Assembly (NCBI GenBank): GCA_944321205.1
Contig: CALUKK010000057.1
Coordinates: 1-35,032, forward strand
DNA from: an uncultured Alistipes sp.
GTDB lineage: Bacteria > Bacteroidota > Bacteroidia > Bacteroidales > Rikenellaceae
Direction of reading: 5' to 3'
DNA: 35,032 nt
Shown here one piece after another: positions 1 through 8,098 of this stretch; position 1 is the stretch's first letter, and every line of letters begins with the position of its first letter. Position numbers and translations under genes: made by a program. The notes under the pieces are model-generated. The model searched no databases and was not told the DNA's origin. It saw only the letters and a program-made list of their open reading frames with translations.

Positions 1-211
1 CCGACAGATCGCCGTGGCCGTAGGTCACGTTGCAGTGGTTGTGTACGTCGCCCCAGAAGACCTTCAGGTCGCGGAGCGAAGGGAACCCTCCCTTCACGTC
101 GTCGGGAAGCGACTCCGCATCGCCCAGTCGCGAGCAGCCCGGCAGCGCATTGACCGCCGCCAGACCCAGCAGGGTCCAGCCCGAAGTTTTCAGAAATTCT
201 CGTCTGTCCAT
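1..211 (-). CDS. DUF3604/PHP-like predicted metal-dependent lipoprotein (partial, 5' part only)
   Basis: The gene reads leftward from an ATG at 211 and runs off the window edge, so only about 70 residues are visible. The N-terminus has a twin-arginine-like stretch (DRREFLK), a hydrophobic segment and a cysteine in LPGC (residue 26). This suggests a lipoprotein, possibly Tat-exported. After a short linker comes FWGDVHNHCNVTYGHG (about residues 52-67). It resembles the start of DUF3604/PHP-type phosphoesterase domains, where an HxH pair binds metal; here the pair is HNH. It lies 87 bp downstream of the 6-O-sulfatase-like gene in the same direction, so it is probably the third gene of the sulfatase unit. 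Its substrate is unknown. The family call rests on a short segment. Confidence 0.65.
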   Translation of the reverse strand, partial: MDRREFLKTSGWTLLGLAAVNALPGCSRLGDAESLPDDVKGGFPSLRDLKVFWGDVHNHCNVTYGHGDLS

Positions 212-298
212 ATCGTTGCAGTTTTGGGTCCGGACCCGGCCGCAGGAAGCCGCCGTGGATCCGGCTCGGATTATCGGATGAATCGGTCGTCCGGCAGG

Positions 299-1972
299 CT
301 ACTCCAGCTGGTCGGCACCCCGGAAAAATTCGTATTCACGTTCGCAGGGATCCGTATCGCCGCATTCGCGCTGCAGCTCCTCAAGTTGGACGTGGAGCCG
401 GCGGCGCACCTCGGCGTAGGCCGGATCGTCGTAGACGCTGCGCATCTCGTGCGGGTCACGCGTCAGATCGTACAACTCCCACTCGTCGACGTCGTTGTAG
501 AAGTGAATGAGCTTGTAGTCGGCCGTGCGGAGGCCGTAATGACGCTTCACGGAGTGCCACGAGGGGTATTCGTAATAGTGGTAGTAGACCCCCGTGCGCC
601 ACCCCTCGGGAGCCTCACCTCCCGAGGCAAGCACCCCGCGCAGCGAGCGTCCCTGCATGTCATCCGGAACGGGAAGCCCCGCCAGATCGACGAACGTCGG
701 CGCCAGGTCGATGTTCATGGCCAGCGCCCGGCTCCGCGTCCCGGCCCCGACCATCGGCGGATAGCGAACCAACAGCGGCGTGCGGTGGCACTCCTCGTAC
801 ATGAAGCGCTTGTCGAACCACCCGTGCTCGCCCAGGAAGAAACCCTGGTCCGAAGTGTAGACGATGATCGTATTGTCGAGTTCGCCGATCTTTTCGAGAT
901 AGTCGAGCAGGCGCCCCACGTTCTCGTCGACGGCCTGGATCACCGCGCAGTAGTCCTTCATGTACTGCTGGTATTTCCAGCGCGTCATCTCCTCGGGCGT
1001 GGCCGTGCGCTTGAGCCGCTCGTATTCGGCGATGCGCGGGGCGTAGGCCTCGTTCCATCGCGCCTTCTCCCCGTCGGTCATGCGGTTGTAGGCCGCCTGG
1101 TATTGCATGACGCTGCTCCGCCAGTCGTTGGCCCGCGAAACGTCGTCCTTGTTGGCGTCGCCCGAACTCTCGAGTTCGTAGGAGCGCGACAACTCTTCGG
1201 GGGTCATCAGCTTCAGATCCCACTCCGGCCACATGTCCCGGCCGATCTCCATGGCCTGCTCCCGGGCGGCACTCCCACGACCCGCGTAGTCGTCCAGCAA
1301 GTTGAAGGGCTCGGGATAGACCCGCGCATCGTTGATCCCCAGGTGGCGCTGTGCCGGCATCCAGTTGCGGTGCGGCGCCTTGTGGTAGTAGAGCATGGCG
1401 AAGGGTCGCGAGGCGTCGCGGTGTTCGAGGAACGAGAGGGCCTTGTCGGTGATGATGTCCGTCACGTAGCCCGCCTCGACACGGCTCTCGCCGTTCTCGA
1501 TGAACTGCGGGGCGTAATACTCGCCCTGGCCCACGAGAATGCTCCAGAAATCGAACCCCTGCGGGTCGGAATTGAGGTGCCACTTGCCGATCATCGCCGT
1601 CTGGTAGCCCGCCTCGTGCAGCAGTTTGGGAAAGGTCGGCTGGTCGCCGTCAAAGGTGCGCGAATTGTCCGTGAAACCGTTCACGTGGCTGTATTTGCCC
1701 GTGAGGATGCAGGCCCGTGAGGGTCCCGAAATGGCGTTCGAAACAAAGCAGTTCTCGAAGAGCATCCCCTCGCGGGCCAGACGGTCCAGATTCGGGGTTT
1801 CGACCAGCAGGCTCCCGTAGCAGCTCAGGGCCTGCGTCGTGTGGTCGTCGGTCATCATCACAAGGATGTTGGGGCGCTTGGGCTGCCCCCCGCTGCAACC
1901 CGCCAGGGCCGTCAGCGTCAGCGGAAGGGCCGCATATCGGGCGCCGGTCCGCAAGGTGTCGAGGTTTTTCAT
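299..1972 (-). CDS. S1-family sulfatase lipoprotein, probable GlcN/GlcNAc-6-O-sulfatase of heparan sulfate
   Basis: The protein has 557 residues from the ATG at 1972. The frame stays open upstream to 2161, but that stretch is repeat-derived and overlaps the previous gene. The chosen start gives a clean lipoprotein signal, LTALAGC (Cys26). The sulfatase fold begins at PNILVMMTDDH, where D42 and D43 are metal ligands. The maturation motif is S82-G-P-S-R, so the formylglycine would be made from serine by an anaerobic-type maturase, which is not encoded here. A later DQGFFLGEHGWFDK segment supplies further active-site residues. Length and motifs fit the group containing the B. thetaiotaomicron heparan 6-O-sulfatase BT4656; that specificity is inferred from memory of the family and the PUL context. 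No acidic run follows the lipid cysteine, so a periplasmic location is likely. Confidence 0.9.
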   Translation of the reverse strand: MKNLDTLRTGARYAALPLTLTALAGCSGGQPKRPNILVMMTDDHTTQALSCYGSLLVETPNLDRLAREGMLFENCFVSNAISGPSRACILTGKYSHVNGFTDNSRTFDGDQPTFPKLLHEAGYQTAMIGKWHLNSDPQGFDFWSILVGQGEYYAPQFIENGESRVEAGYVTDIITDKALSFLEHRDASRPFAMLYYHKAPHRNWMPAQRHLGINDARVYPEPFNLLDDYAGRGSAAREQAMEIGRDMWPEWDLKLMTPEELSRSYELESSGDANKDDVSRANDWRSSVMQYQAAYNRMTDGEKARWNEAYAPRIAEYERLKRTATPEEMTRWKYQQYMKDYCAVIQAVDENVGRLLDYLEKIGELDNTIIVYTSDQGFFLGEHGWFDKRFMYEECHRTPLLVRYPPMVGAGTRSRALAMNIDLAPTFVDLAGLPVPDDMQGRSLRGVLASGGEAPEGWRTGVYYHYYEYPSWHSVKRHYGLRTADYKLIHFYNDVDEWELYDLTRDPHEMRSVYDDPAYAEVRRRLHVQLEELQRECGDTDPCEREYEFFRGADQLE

Positions 1973-2030
1973 TTGGTAGTGGTTCCGGTCAACGGTATTG
2001 GTCTCGGAGGTTCGGATCATCAAAAAATTC

Positions 2031-2134
2031 GGGGGGGGGGAGCCGCAGGGTTCTGGGTCGCCGGGGACACCAGGGGTCGCCAAGGGTCGCCGAGGTTGCC
2101 AGGATCGCCGGGGTCGCCAAGGGTCGCCGGGATC
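2031..2134. repeat. Poly-G(10) tract and degenerate 9-10-bp minisatellite between two sulfatase genes
   Basis: The 160-bp gap between the sulfatases has ten consecutive G at 2031-2040 (C on the coding strand). From about 2056 to 2134 there are about eight units of the type GAYCCYGGC (minus strand), each 9 or 10 bp long. The block GACCCTTGGCGACCCC occurs twice. The array touches the stop codon of the upstream sulfatase. All three frames across it encode Gly/Asp/Pro-rich junk, and unit length varies by one base, so it is not constrained as coding sequence. It is transcribed between the two cistrons. Confidence 0.85.
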
Positions 2135-3557
2135 ATTTCGCCGTTCCGGGCTCTGCGGCATAGGGGCGCAGGTTGCGGATCAGACGCTGTTCGCCGATCC
2201 GGACGCCCCACTCGTAAAGCGCCCGCCGCATGCGGCCCAGCTCGTCGGCATAACGCCGGTCAACCGCCAGATTGACCATCTCACCCGGATCCTGCTGCAG
2301 GTCGTACAACGCCTCCCGGTTGCGGCCCCACTGGTAAAGGACATATTTGTAGCGCGGACCGATAAGGCTCCAGCCCCGCATGCCGACCCCCGAGAGCAAC
2401 GTCTCGACAAAAACGCCGTCGTGAAGCGTCGTCACACGCCCTTCAGCCACCGGACGAAGACTCCGCCCGCGGTAGCAGGCCGGATCCAGTTCCACGCCGG
2501 CATAGTCGCAAACCGTGACGTAGAGGTCCAGCCCGACGTTCGACAACGCCTCGCCGTTGACCATCCCGCGCGGCCCGCAGCCCCGAGGCGTCTTGACGAT
2601 CAACGGCACGTTGATGACCTCCTCCTGCAGGTTCCACTTCTGGTTCCAGCCGTGGGCCGCAACTCCGTCACCGTGATCCGAAAGAAACAGAATCACCGAA
2701 TCGTCATATAGTCCGTGACGTTTGAGCGTCTCGACAAGGCGCCCGACCTCCCGGTCGACCCGTTCGACAAACCGGTAGTAGGCATAAAGATAGCGACGCC
2801 AGTCATCCTCGGTGAAGGTGTAGGTATCGTGGTAGCGCGGTGAGGCCATTCGTTCGAGCGTCAGCGCCTCGGCCGCATAGGTTGACGGCATGAAATTGAA
2901 CGGCAGATTGGGGCACTCCTCCGTAGCGAAGGGGGCCAGTTCGCCATATTGCAGCGTCTCGTGCCGCCCGTATTCGCAGATCTCGTGCGGATTGAGCAGC
3001 GAGGCGATCAGAAACAGCGGTTTGTCTCCGGACCGCTGCCCGAGGGCCGCGTCGCAAGCCTCGGCCAACGTGGGATCTCCCATGTCCGCAATCCGCCGGA
3101 ATCCCGTGCCCGAATCCGGGAGGTTCACCTCCGGAATGTGCCACTTCCCGGCATAAAGGCATTCGTATCCCGCCGCCGAGATCCGGTGTCCGATTCCTCG
3201 CTGCATGGATTCGGATGTCGGTCGTACGTTATTGTCCGTGGCTCCCACCTCAAAAGGCATCTGACCCGTCACAAGCGATGCCCGGCACGGCCCGCTCAGC
3301 GGATAGGGACAATAGGCCCGGGTGAAACGGACGCCATCGGCCGCCAGCGCATCCATCGCAGGGGTCGAAACCCACGGATTGCCGGCACACGACATGGCTC
3401 CGGCCGTCTGCTGGTCGGTCATGATGACAATGATGTCGGGACGACGGTCGGTCTTGCGGGACGGTTTGGAATCGGGTGTCGGGGTGGCTGCAGCATCGGC
3501 TGCGCAGGCCAGTGCGGCCACGGAGGCCGTCAACAGGGCTGGGTTGGCAAGATTCAT
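2133..3557 (-). CDS. S1-family sulfatase, probable unsaturated uronate-2-O-sulfatase
   Basis: The protein has 474 residues. The N-terminus (MNLANPALLTASVAALACAADAA) is a signal peptide, possibly a lipoprotein signal at Cys18. The fold starts at DIIVIMTDQQ, with D48 as a metal-ligand candidate. The maturation motif is S88-G-P-C91-R-A-S-L-V-T-G. Downstream are GKWH and a FLSDHGDGVAAHGW segment expected to complete the metal and sulfate site. The length (about 465-475) and the MTDQQ...MSCAGN layout fit the Pedobacter/Bacteroides heparin 2-O-sulfatase group, which removes 2-O-sulfate from the unsaturated uronic acid left by the lyases, before GH88 acts. The 2-O assignment is inference. It is the first gene of a leftward unit with its own operator and -7 box upstream. 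Confidence 0.9.
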   Translation of the reverse strand: MNLANPALLTASVAALACAADAAATPTPDSKPSRKTDRRPDIIVIMTDQQTAGAMSCAGNPWVSTPAMDALAADGVRFTRAYCPYPLSGPCRASLVTGQMPFEVGATDNNVRPTSESMQRGIGHRISAAGYECLYAGKWHIPEVNLPDSGTGFRRIADMGDPTLAEACDAALGQRSGDKPLFLIASLLNPHEICEYGRHETLQYGELAPFATEECPNLPFNFMPSTYAAEALTLERMASPRYHDTYTFTEDDWRRYLYAYYRFVERVDREVGRLVETLKRHGLYDDSVILFLSDHGDGVAAHGWNQKWNLQEEVINVPLIVKTPRGCGPRGMVNGEALSNVGLDLYVTVCDYAGVELDPACYRGRSLRPVAEGRVTTLHDGVFVETLLSGVGMRGWSLIGPRYKYVLYQWGRNREALYDLQQDPGEMVNLAVDRRYADELGRMRRALYEWGVRIGEQRLIRNLRPYAAEPGTAK

Positions 3558-3650
3558 AAGCGGTTCGGGTTATCGGTTGGTCGGGTCGATCGGCAACGGC
3601 CGGCGTACGGCCGGCAGCATACGGCAAACCGCAGGCCGATCTTCCGAATA

Positions 3651-3658
3651 CAAAGTTA
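3651..3658 (-). promoter_or_regulatory. -7 box of the sulfatase operon promoter
   Basis: On the minus strand this reads TAACTTTG, matching the Bacteroidetes TAnnTTTG -7 element. No TTTG -33 box lies 19-21 bp upstream. The leader to the ATG at 3557 would be roughly 85-90 nt. The box sits 71 bp from the inner half-site of the operator at 3724-3765. Confidence 0.65.
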
Positions 3659-3723
3659 ACGGAATCTGCCATTCGCAGGCGCGGAGTTTGTTGCCAAAAT
3701 CCCGAATCGTGTGCAAAAGCCTT

Positions 3724-3765
3724 TCGATTTTGTAGAATCCAATCTCACTTTTGTCCCAAACGACC
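3724..3765 (-). promoter_or_regulatory. Operator-like 21-bp direct repeat serving the sulfatase unit
   Basis: On the minus strand the outer half is GTTTGGGACAAAAGTGA and the inner half GGATTCTACAAAATCGA. The ACAAAA cores are exactly 21 bp apart, about two helical turns. About 32 of 42 positions match the corresponding site at 20649-20690, in the same orientation to its promoter. The spacing is typical of AraC-type DNA-binding domains, as found in hybrid two-component regulators of PULs. Confidence 0.65.
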
Positions 3766-3790
3766 CTCCAAAGACCCTCCGTAGACCCGG

Positions 3791-3829
3791 ATTCGACAAA
3801 TTCAGCATCCGATTGCACAAAACTGATAG
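3791..3829 (+). promoter_or_regulatory. Operator-like 21-bp direct repeat serving the lyase unit
   Basis: On the plus strand the outer half is GGATTCGACAAATTCAG and the inner half CCGATTGCACAAAACTGA. ACAAAT starts at 3796 and ACAAAA at 3817, again a 21-bp period. The inner core ends 70 bp before the -7 box at 3892. This is the weakest of the three copies in sequence, but position and orientation match the others. Confidence 0.55.
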
Positions 3830-3891
3830 CGCTTTGCAGATTTTCCGGTGAGGATTGCGAGATTCTGATAAAGAGGCTCCGCACTTTGTCG

Positions 3892-3899
3892 TATCTTTG
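3892..3899 (+). promoter_or_regulatory. -7 box of the PL12-PL12-PL13 operon promoter
   Basis: TATCTTTG matches TAnnTTTG. No TTTG -33 element is present at the expected distance, which fits an activator-dependent promoter. The leader to the ATG at 3979 is about 72 nt. Confidence 0.65.
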
Positions 3900-3978
3900 T
3901 TCTTGCGCCGGGATGGCCTCCGACATCCGGACCCCGGCCCCAAACCCGACAACCGAAACCTCGAAATCTGCTATACCC

Positions 3979-6081
3979 ATGAAATCCGTCCAACTGTTCC
4001 TCACGCTGGGGTTGCTCGTATTCGGAACGGCTCTGCCCGTCAAAGCCCGCTCCGGGAATCCTGCCCGAAGCCGGGAAACCGGGCTTGCCGAAGTCCAAAG
4101 CCGGAAGGCCCCAGGACTCGAGGCCGCAACCGTCGCCGGCTCCATGACCGAACCTCCCGCCCTCGAGGCCGCAACCGTCGCCGACACGAGGGTCTTTGCC
4201 CTGCTCGACCTCTCGCGTCCGGGACTCGAACGCGTCGACAGCCTCCACGCCGCAGGCAACGACCCGGAAGCCGCCCGGGCCCTGCTCGCCTACTACCGTT
4301 CACGCACGGGAGTGGTCTGCCCCGAGGTCAACCTCGACTCGGTGACCATATCGCCCGACGAGCAGCGCTGGGCCGACGAAGCCCTCGAACACCGCTTCTT
4401 CGTCCACTCGGGCTACCAGCCCTCCTACTTCTACGGACTCGATATCGACTGGGAACTCTGGCCCGTTCATGACAATGAACTCCGCTGGCAGCTGCATCGC
4501 ATGAAGTGGTGGGTGCCGATGGGCAAGGCATACCGGATTTCGGGCAACGAACGATACGCCTCAGAGTGGTGTGCCCAATACCTCGACTGGATCCGCAAAA
4601 ACCCGCTGGTAAACTATGACGAAAAACGGATCGGTGAGTGGGAAACGGCTCACAACGTCTACTTCGCCTGGCGCCCCCTGGAGGTGAGCGACCGCCTGGA
4701 GTTCCAGATCCACCAGTTTCTCTATTTCCTGCCGGCCAGGGACTTCGACGGCGAATTCCTCCTCGAGTTCCTCGACAACTACCACCGGCATGCCGAACAC
4801 ATCATCCGGCACTTCTCCCCCTCGGGAAACCACCGTCTCTTCCAGGCTCAGCGACTCCTCGCGGCCGGAGCCTTCTTCCCCGAATTCCGCGATGCGGCGC
4901 GCTGGCGAAAAACCGGAGTCGAAATCCTCAACCGCGAAATCCTCAAGCAGGTCTACGACGACGGCATGCAGTACGAACTCGATCCGCATTATCATCTGGA
5001 AGCGATCAACATCTTCTTCAAGGCACTGCGGATGATGGATGCGAACGGATACCGCCGCGAATTCCCGGACTCGTATCTGGCCACCGTCGAGCGAATGATC
5101 GACGTCCACCTCAACTGCACCTTCCCCGACTACACCACCCCGCTCTTCAGCGACAACCGCGAGCAGGACAAGGCCCATCTGCTCGCCTCCTACGCCGAAT
5201 GGCTCAAGGTCTTCCCCGACAACGACTTCATCCGCTACTGCGCATCCCGGGGTGGCGAAGGCGCCTGTCCCGAATACCTCTCGCGGGCCTTCCGCACGTC
5301 GGGATTCTACGTCCTGCGCAACGGCTGGAGTCCCCAGGCCACGGTGCTGATCCTCAAGGCCGGCCCCCCGGCATTCTGGCACTGCCAGCCCGACAACGGG
5401 ACCTTCGAAATCTGGCATCGCGGACGGAACTTCTTCCCCGATTCGGGCTGCTACGTATACGGCGGCGACAGCGCCGTGCTGGCCCAACGCAACTGGTTCC
5501 GACAGACATCCGTCCACAACACCCTCACGCTCGAAGACCGGAATCTCGAAACAACGGATTCGAAATGCATCCGCTGGGTAACGGACGGAACGACCGACAT
5601 CCTCACCGTCGTGAACCCCTCCTACGAGGGACTCTCCCATCGCCGCACGGTGTGGTTCGTCGACCGCCGCTTCTTCGTCATCGAGGATCTGGCCTCGGGA
5701 AATGCCGCAGGTCGGGTCATCCTGCATTACAACCTGGCCGAAGGGACTCCGCTGGCCGATACGTCCGGACGAAGCGTTGAAACCCGGTATGAGGACGGAA
5801 ACAACCTTCTGCTGAAGGTCTTCGGAGCCGAAACCATGGAGCCCTGCCAGGGATGGGTCTCCTACCGCTACCGACAACGGAAGCCCAGACCCGCCTTCGC
5901 CTTCCCGGCCGAGAAAAAATTCGGCGAAAACGTGCGGTTCATCACCGTATTGGTGCCCTTCGACCACAACGTCGCACCCCACATCGAGGCTTCGTGGCAA
6001 CGCCGGAAAATCCGCGTGACGATCGACGGCCGAAAATACCTCCTGAAAACGTGTAACTACCCGATAACCGAAAAACACTGA
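3979..6081 (+). CDS. PL12 heparinase III-type lyase (heparan sulfate lyase), paralogue 1
   Basis: The protein has 700 residues from the ATG at 3979, chosen because it begins a proper signal peptide (MKSVQLFLTLGLLVFGTALPVKA). An unusually long linker follows (about residues 23-66) and contains an in-frame 15-residue duplication (LEAATVA twice). The helical toroid follows, with motifs shared with Pedobacter heparinase III: KDNELRWQLHR-like text, WRPLEVSDR, GNHRLFQAQR and YELDPHYHLEAI. The C-terminal beta-sandwich contains FWHCQPDNGTFE. N284, Y338 and H468 occupy the positions of the Asn/Tyr/His catalytic set of the family. Lyase action on low-sulfate regions gives 4,5-unsaturated uronic acid ends. 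It is first in a rightward operon, 6 bp before its paralogue. Probably periplasmic. Confidence 0.93.
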   Translation: MKSVQLFLTLGLLVFGTALPVKARSGNPARSRETGLAEVQSRKAPGLEAATVAGSMTEPPALEAATVADTRVFALLDLSRPGLERVDSLHAAGNDPEAARALLAYYRSRTGVVCPEVNLDSVTISPDEQRWADEALEHRFFVHSGYQPSYFYGLDIDWELWPVHDNELRWQLHRMKWWVPMGKAYRISGNERYASEWCAQYLDWIRKNPLVNYDEKRIGEWETAHNVYFAWRPLEVSDRLEFQIHQFLYFLPARDFDGEFLLEFLDNYHRHAEHIIRHFSPSGNHRLFQAQRLLAAGAFFPEFRDAARWRKTGVEILNREILKQVYDDGMQYELDPHYHLEAINIFFKALRMMDANGYRREFPDSYLATVERMIDVHLNCTFPDYTTPLFSDNREQDKAHLLASYAEWLKVFPDNDFIRYCASRGGEGACPEYLSRAFRTSGFYVLRNGWSPQATVLILKAGPPAFWHCQPDNGTFEIWHRGRNFFPDSGCYVYGGDSAVLAQRNWFRQTSVHNTLTLEDRNLETTDSKCIRWVTDGTTDILTVVNPSYEGLSHRRTVWFVDRRFFVIEDLASGNAAGRVILHYNLAEGTPLADTSGRSVETRYEDGNNLLLKVFGAETMEPCQGWVSYRYRQRKPRPAFAFPAEKKFGENVRFITVLVPFDHNVAPHIEASWQRRKIRVTIDGRKYLLKTCNYPITEKH

Positions 6082-6087
6082 ACCTGC

Positions 6088-8088
6088 ATGAAACAAATCC
6101 TTCTGGCACTGTGCGCCCTGCTGACGATCGCTCCGCACGCCGCAGCCGAACCCGAATCGGCTCTGGGAAACGAAAGATCCCTCTATGACCTGCTCGATCT
6201 CGACCGCCCGGAACTCAAAAACGTCAAAAAAGCCGTCGACAAAGGCAATATCGAAACCGCTGACAAAGAACTGCTCAAGTATTTCCGCAATCGAAAATCC
6301 ATCAGCCTGTTCGGTCTCGACCTCCAGCATGTCAAGGTCAGCAAACTCGAACAACGACAGGCCGATGAAGCCCTCGAACACAAATTCTACGCCCACAAAG
6401 GCTATCAACCCTCCTACTTCTATGGCGACGATATCAACTGGCGATACTGGCCCGTCAAGGACAACGAACTCCGCTGGCAACTGCACCGCCACTACTGGTT
6501 CATCCCCCTGGCCAAGTGTTACTACCTGACCCACGACAACCGTTATATCGATGCCTGGATCGACCAGTATACCGACTGGGTGAAGAAGAATCCCCTGGAC
6601 GGGGTCGAACAACTCCGCGCCGCAGGAGCCTCCGAGGAGCAAATCGCCGCCGAACGCGAGAACATCCGCTTCGCCTGGAGACCGATGGAGGCCGGACGTC
6701 GGCTGCAGGATCTGCTCACGGAGTTTGCCCTCACGATCCAGTCACCGCGCTTCACCCCCCAGTTCCTGAACCTCTTCCTGCGCACCTACCGCCAGCATGC
6801 CGACCATATCCTCCACAACTACTCGAAGCAGGGAAACCACCTGCTCTTCGAGGCTCAGCGCATGCTGTTTGCCGGCATCTTCTTCCCCGAATTCCGTGAA
6901 GCCGCCCAATGGCGACGCAGCGGTATCGAGATCCTCAACCGCGAAATCGGCGTACAGGTATACCCCGACGGCATGCAGTTCGAACTCGACTTCGGGTACC
7001 ACATCGCGGCCATCGACATCTTCCTCAAGGCCCTCGGAATGGCCCGCCTGAACGGATGCGAATCCGAATTCCCCGCAAGCTACATCGAAACCGTACACCG
7101 GATGACAACCGTGACGTGGAACCTCCTCTTCCCCGACTACTCCAACCCGATGTTCGGCGACACGAAGAGCCACGACAAAAGCTCGCTCAAAAAACAGTTC
7201 CGCAGCTGGAGCCGCGTCTTCCCCGACGACCGCCAGCTGGCCTGGTTCGCTTCCGAAGGATCCAAAGGCCAAAGGCCCGACTACACCTCGCGGGAGTTCC
7301 CGCAATCGGGATTCTACACCCTGCGTACCGGTTGGGACCCGGAGGCAACGGTCACCGTCGTCAAGGCCGGACCCCCGGCCTTCTGGCACAACCAACCCGA
7401 CAACGCAACCTTCGACTACTGGCGGCGCGGACGCAACTTCTTCCCCGATTCGGGCAGTTATGTCTATGGCGGCGACAGCTCCGTACTGGCGCAGCGGAAC
7501 TGGTTCCGACAGACCCGCGTACACAATACCCTGACGCTCGACAACCGAAACCTCGAAACCACCGATTCGAAACTCCTCAAGTGGGAAACATCCCCCGCAC
7601 AAACCCTGCTGATCACCGAAAATCCCTCCTACAAGGGCCTCACACACCGCCGGGCCCTCTTTGCCACGCAGGACGGTCTGCTCGTAATCATCGATCATGC
7701 TCTCGGACCGGATGCCGGAACCGTCGGCGTACACTTCAATCTCTGTCCCGGGCAGGTGACATTCGCCAAGGACGGTACGCTCAGCACCCGGTTCGACGAC
7801 GGAAACAACATCCGCATCAAAAGCTCGGCCTGCAAACCCCTCCGCATCCAGCAGGAGGAGGGATGGGTATCGTCGGCCTACCGCAAAAAGGAACAGCGTC
7901 CGGCCTATGCCGTCGAACTGGAAAAACAGACCGGCGAGAAGATCTGGGTGGTCACCGTCATCGCCCCCGAAGACCAGCAGCGAAGCGGCTCGATCGCCAT
8001 CGTCCCCGACCGCAGCTCGACTGCCGACCGCTTCCACGTCGCCATACGCGTCGGGGCCCGCACCTACGACTTCCGATACGAACTCTGA
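6088..8088 (+). CDS. PL12 heparinase III-type lyase, paralogue 2
   Basis: The protein has 666 residues, close to Pedobacter heparinase III (659). The signal peptide MKQILLALCALLTIAPHAAA is cleaved after about residue 20. The toroid domain carries WPVKDNELRWQLHRHYW, WRPMEAGRR and GNHLLFEAQR. The C-terminal domain has AFWHNQPDNATFDYW and QRNWFRQTRVHNTLTLD. N250, Y304 and H434 correspond to the Asn/Tyr/His set reported for heparinase III. Long stretches, for example around RNFFPDSG and NRNLETTDSK, are nearly identical to the upstream gene, so the pair arose by tandem duplication. Retention of both, with divergent linkers and loops, suggests different sulfation or chain-length preference (inference). 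Confidence 0.95.
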   Translation: MKQILLALCALLTIAPHAAAEPESALGNERSLYDLLDLDRPELKNVKKAVDKGNIETADKELLKYFRNRKSISLFGLDLQHVKVSKLEQRQADEALEHKFYAHKGYQPSYFYGDDINWRYWPVKDNELRWQLHRHYWFIPLAKCYYLTHDNRYIDAWIDQYTDWVKKNPLDGVEQLRAAGASEEQIAAERENIRFAWRPMEAGRRLQDLLTEFALTIQSPRFTPQFLNLFLRTYRQHADHILHNYSKQGNHLLFEAQRMLFAGIFFPEFREAAQWRRSGIEILNREIGVQVYPDGMQFELDFGYHIAAIDIFLKALGMARLNGCESEFPASYIETVHRMTTVTWNLLFPDYSNPMFGDTKSHDKSSLKKQFRSWSRVFPDDRQLAWFASEGSKGQRPDYTSREFPQSGFYTLRTGWDPEATVTVVKAGPPAFWHNQPDNATFDYWRRGRNFFPDSGSYVYGGDSSVLAQRNWFRQTRVHNTLTLDNRNLETTDSKLLKWETSPAQTLLITENPSYKGLTHRRALFATQDGLLVIIDHALGPDAGTVGVHFNLCPGQVTFAKDGTLSTRFDDGNNIRIKSSACKPLRIQQEEGWVSSAYRKKEQRPAYAVELEKQTGEKIWVVTVIAPEDQQRSGSIAIVPDRSSTADRFHVAIRVGARTYDFRYEL

Positions 8089-8098
8089 TCCTCAGACG

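Larger units (their letters stand above)
3558..3978. other. Divergent intergenic control region between the sulfatase and lyase units
   Basis: This 421-bp gene-free stretch separates the leftward sulfatase operon from the rightward lyase operon. It holds two -7 boxes (3651-3658 leftward, 3892-3899 rightward) and two operator-like 21-bp direct repeats (3724-3765 and 3791-3829), one for each direction. Possible short reading frames across it carry no recognisable domain or export signal and are judged non-coding. Confidence 0.85.

Noticed and set aside
14-1720. Long plus-strand open frame opposite the 6-O-sulfatase gene
   Set aside because: It lies antisense to a clear sulfatase, shows Val/Arg/His-rich composition typical of a high-GC shadow frame, and has no domain or export signal.
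1973-2161. N-terminal extension of the 6-O-sulfatase through the repeat array
   Set aside because: It would overlap the upstream sulfatase, consist of repeat-derived Gly/Asp/Pro/Arg text and place the lipoprotein signal internally.
4561-6642. Long minus-strand frame across both PL12 genes
   Set aside because: It is antisense to two conserved lyases and mirrors their codon pattern. It crosses the junction between them and shows no recognisable motif.
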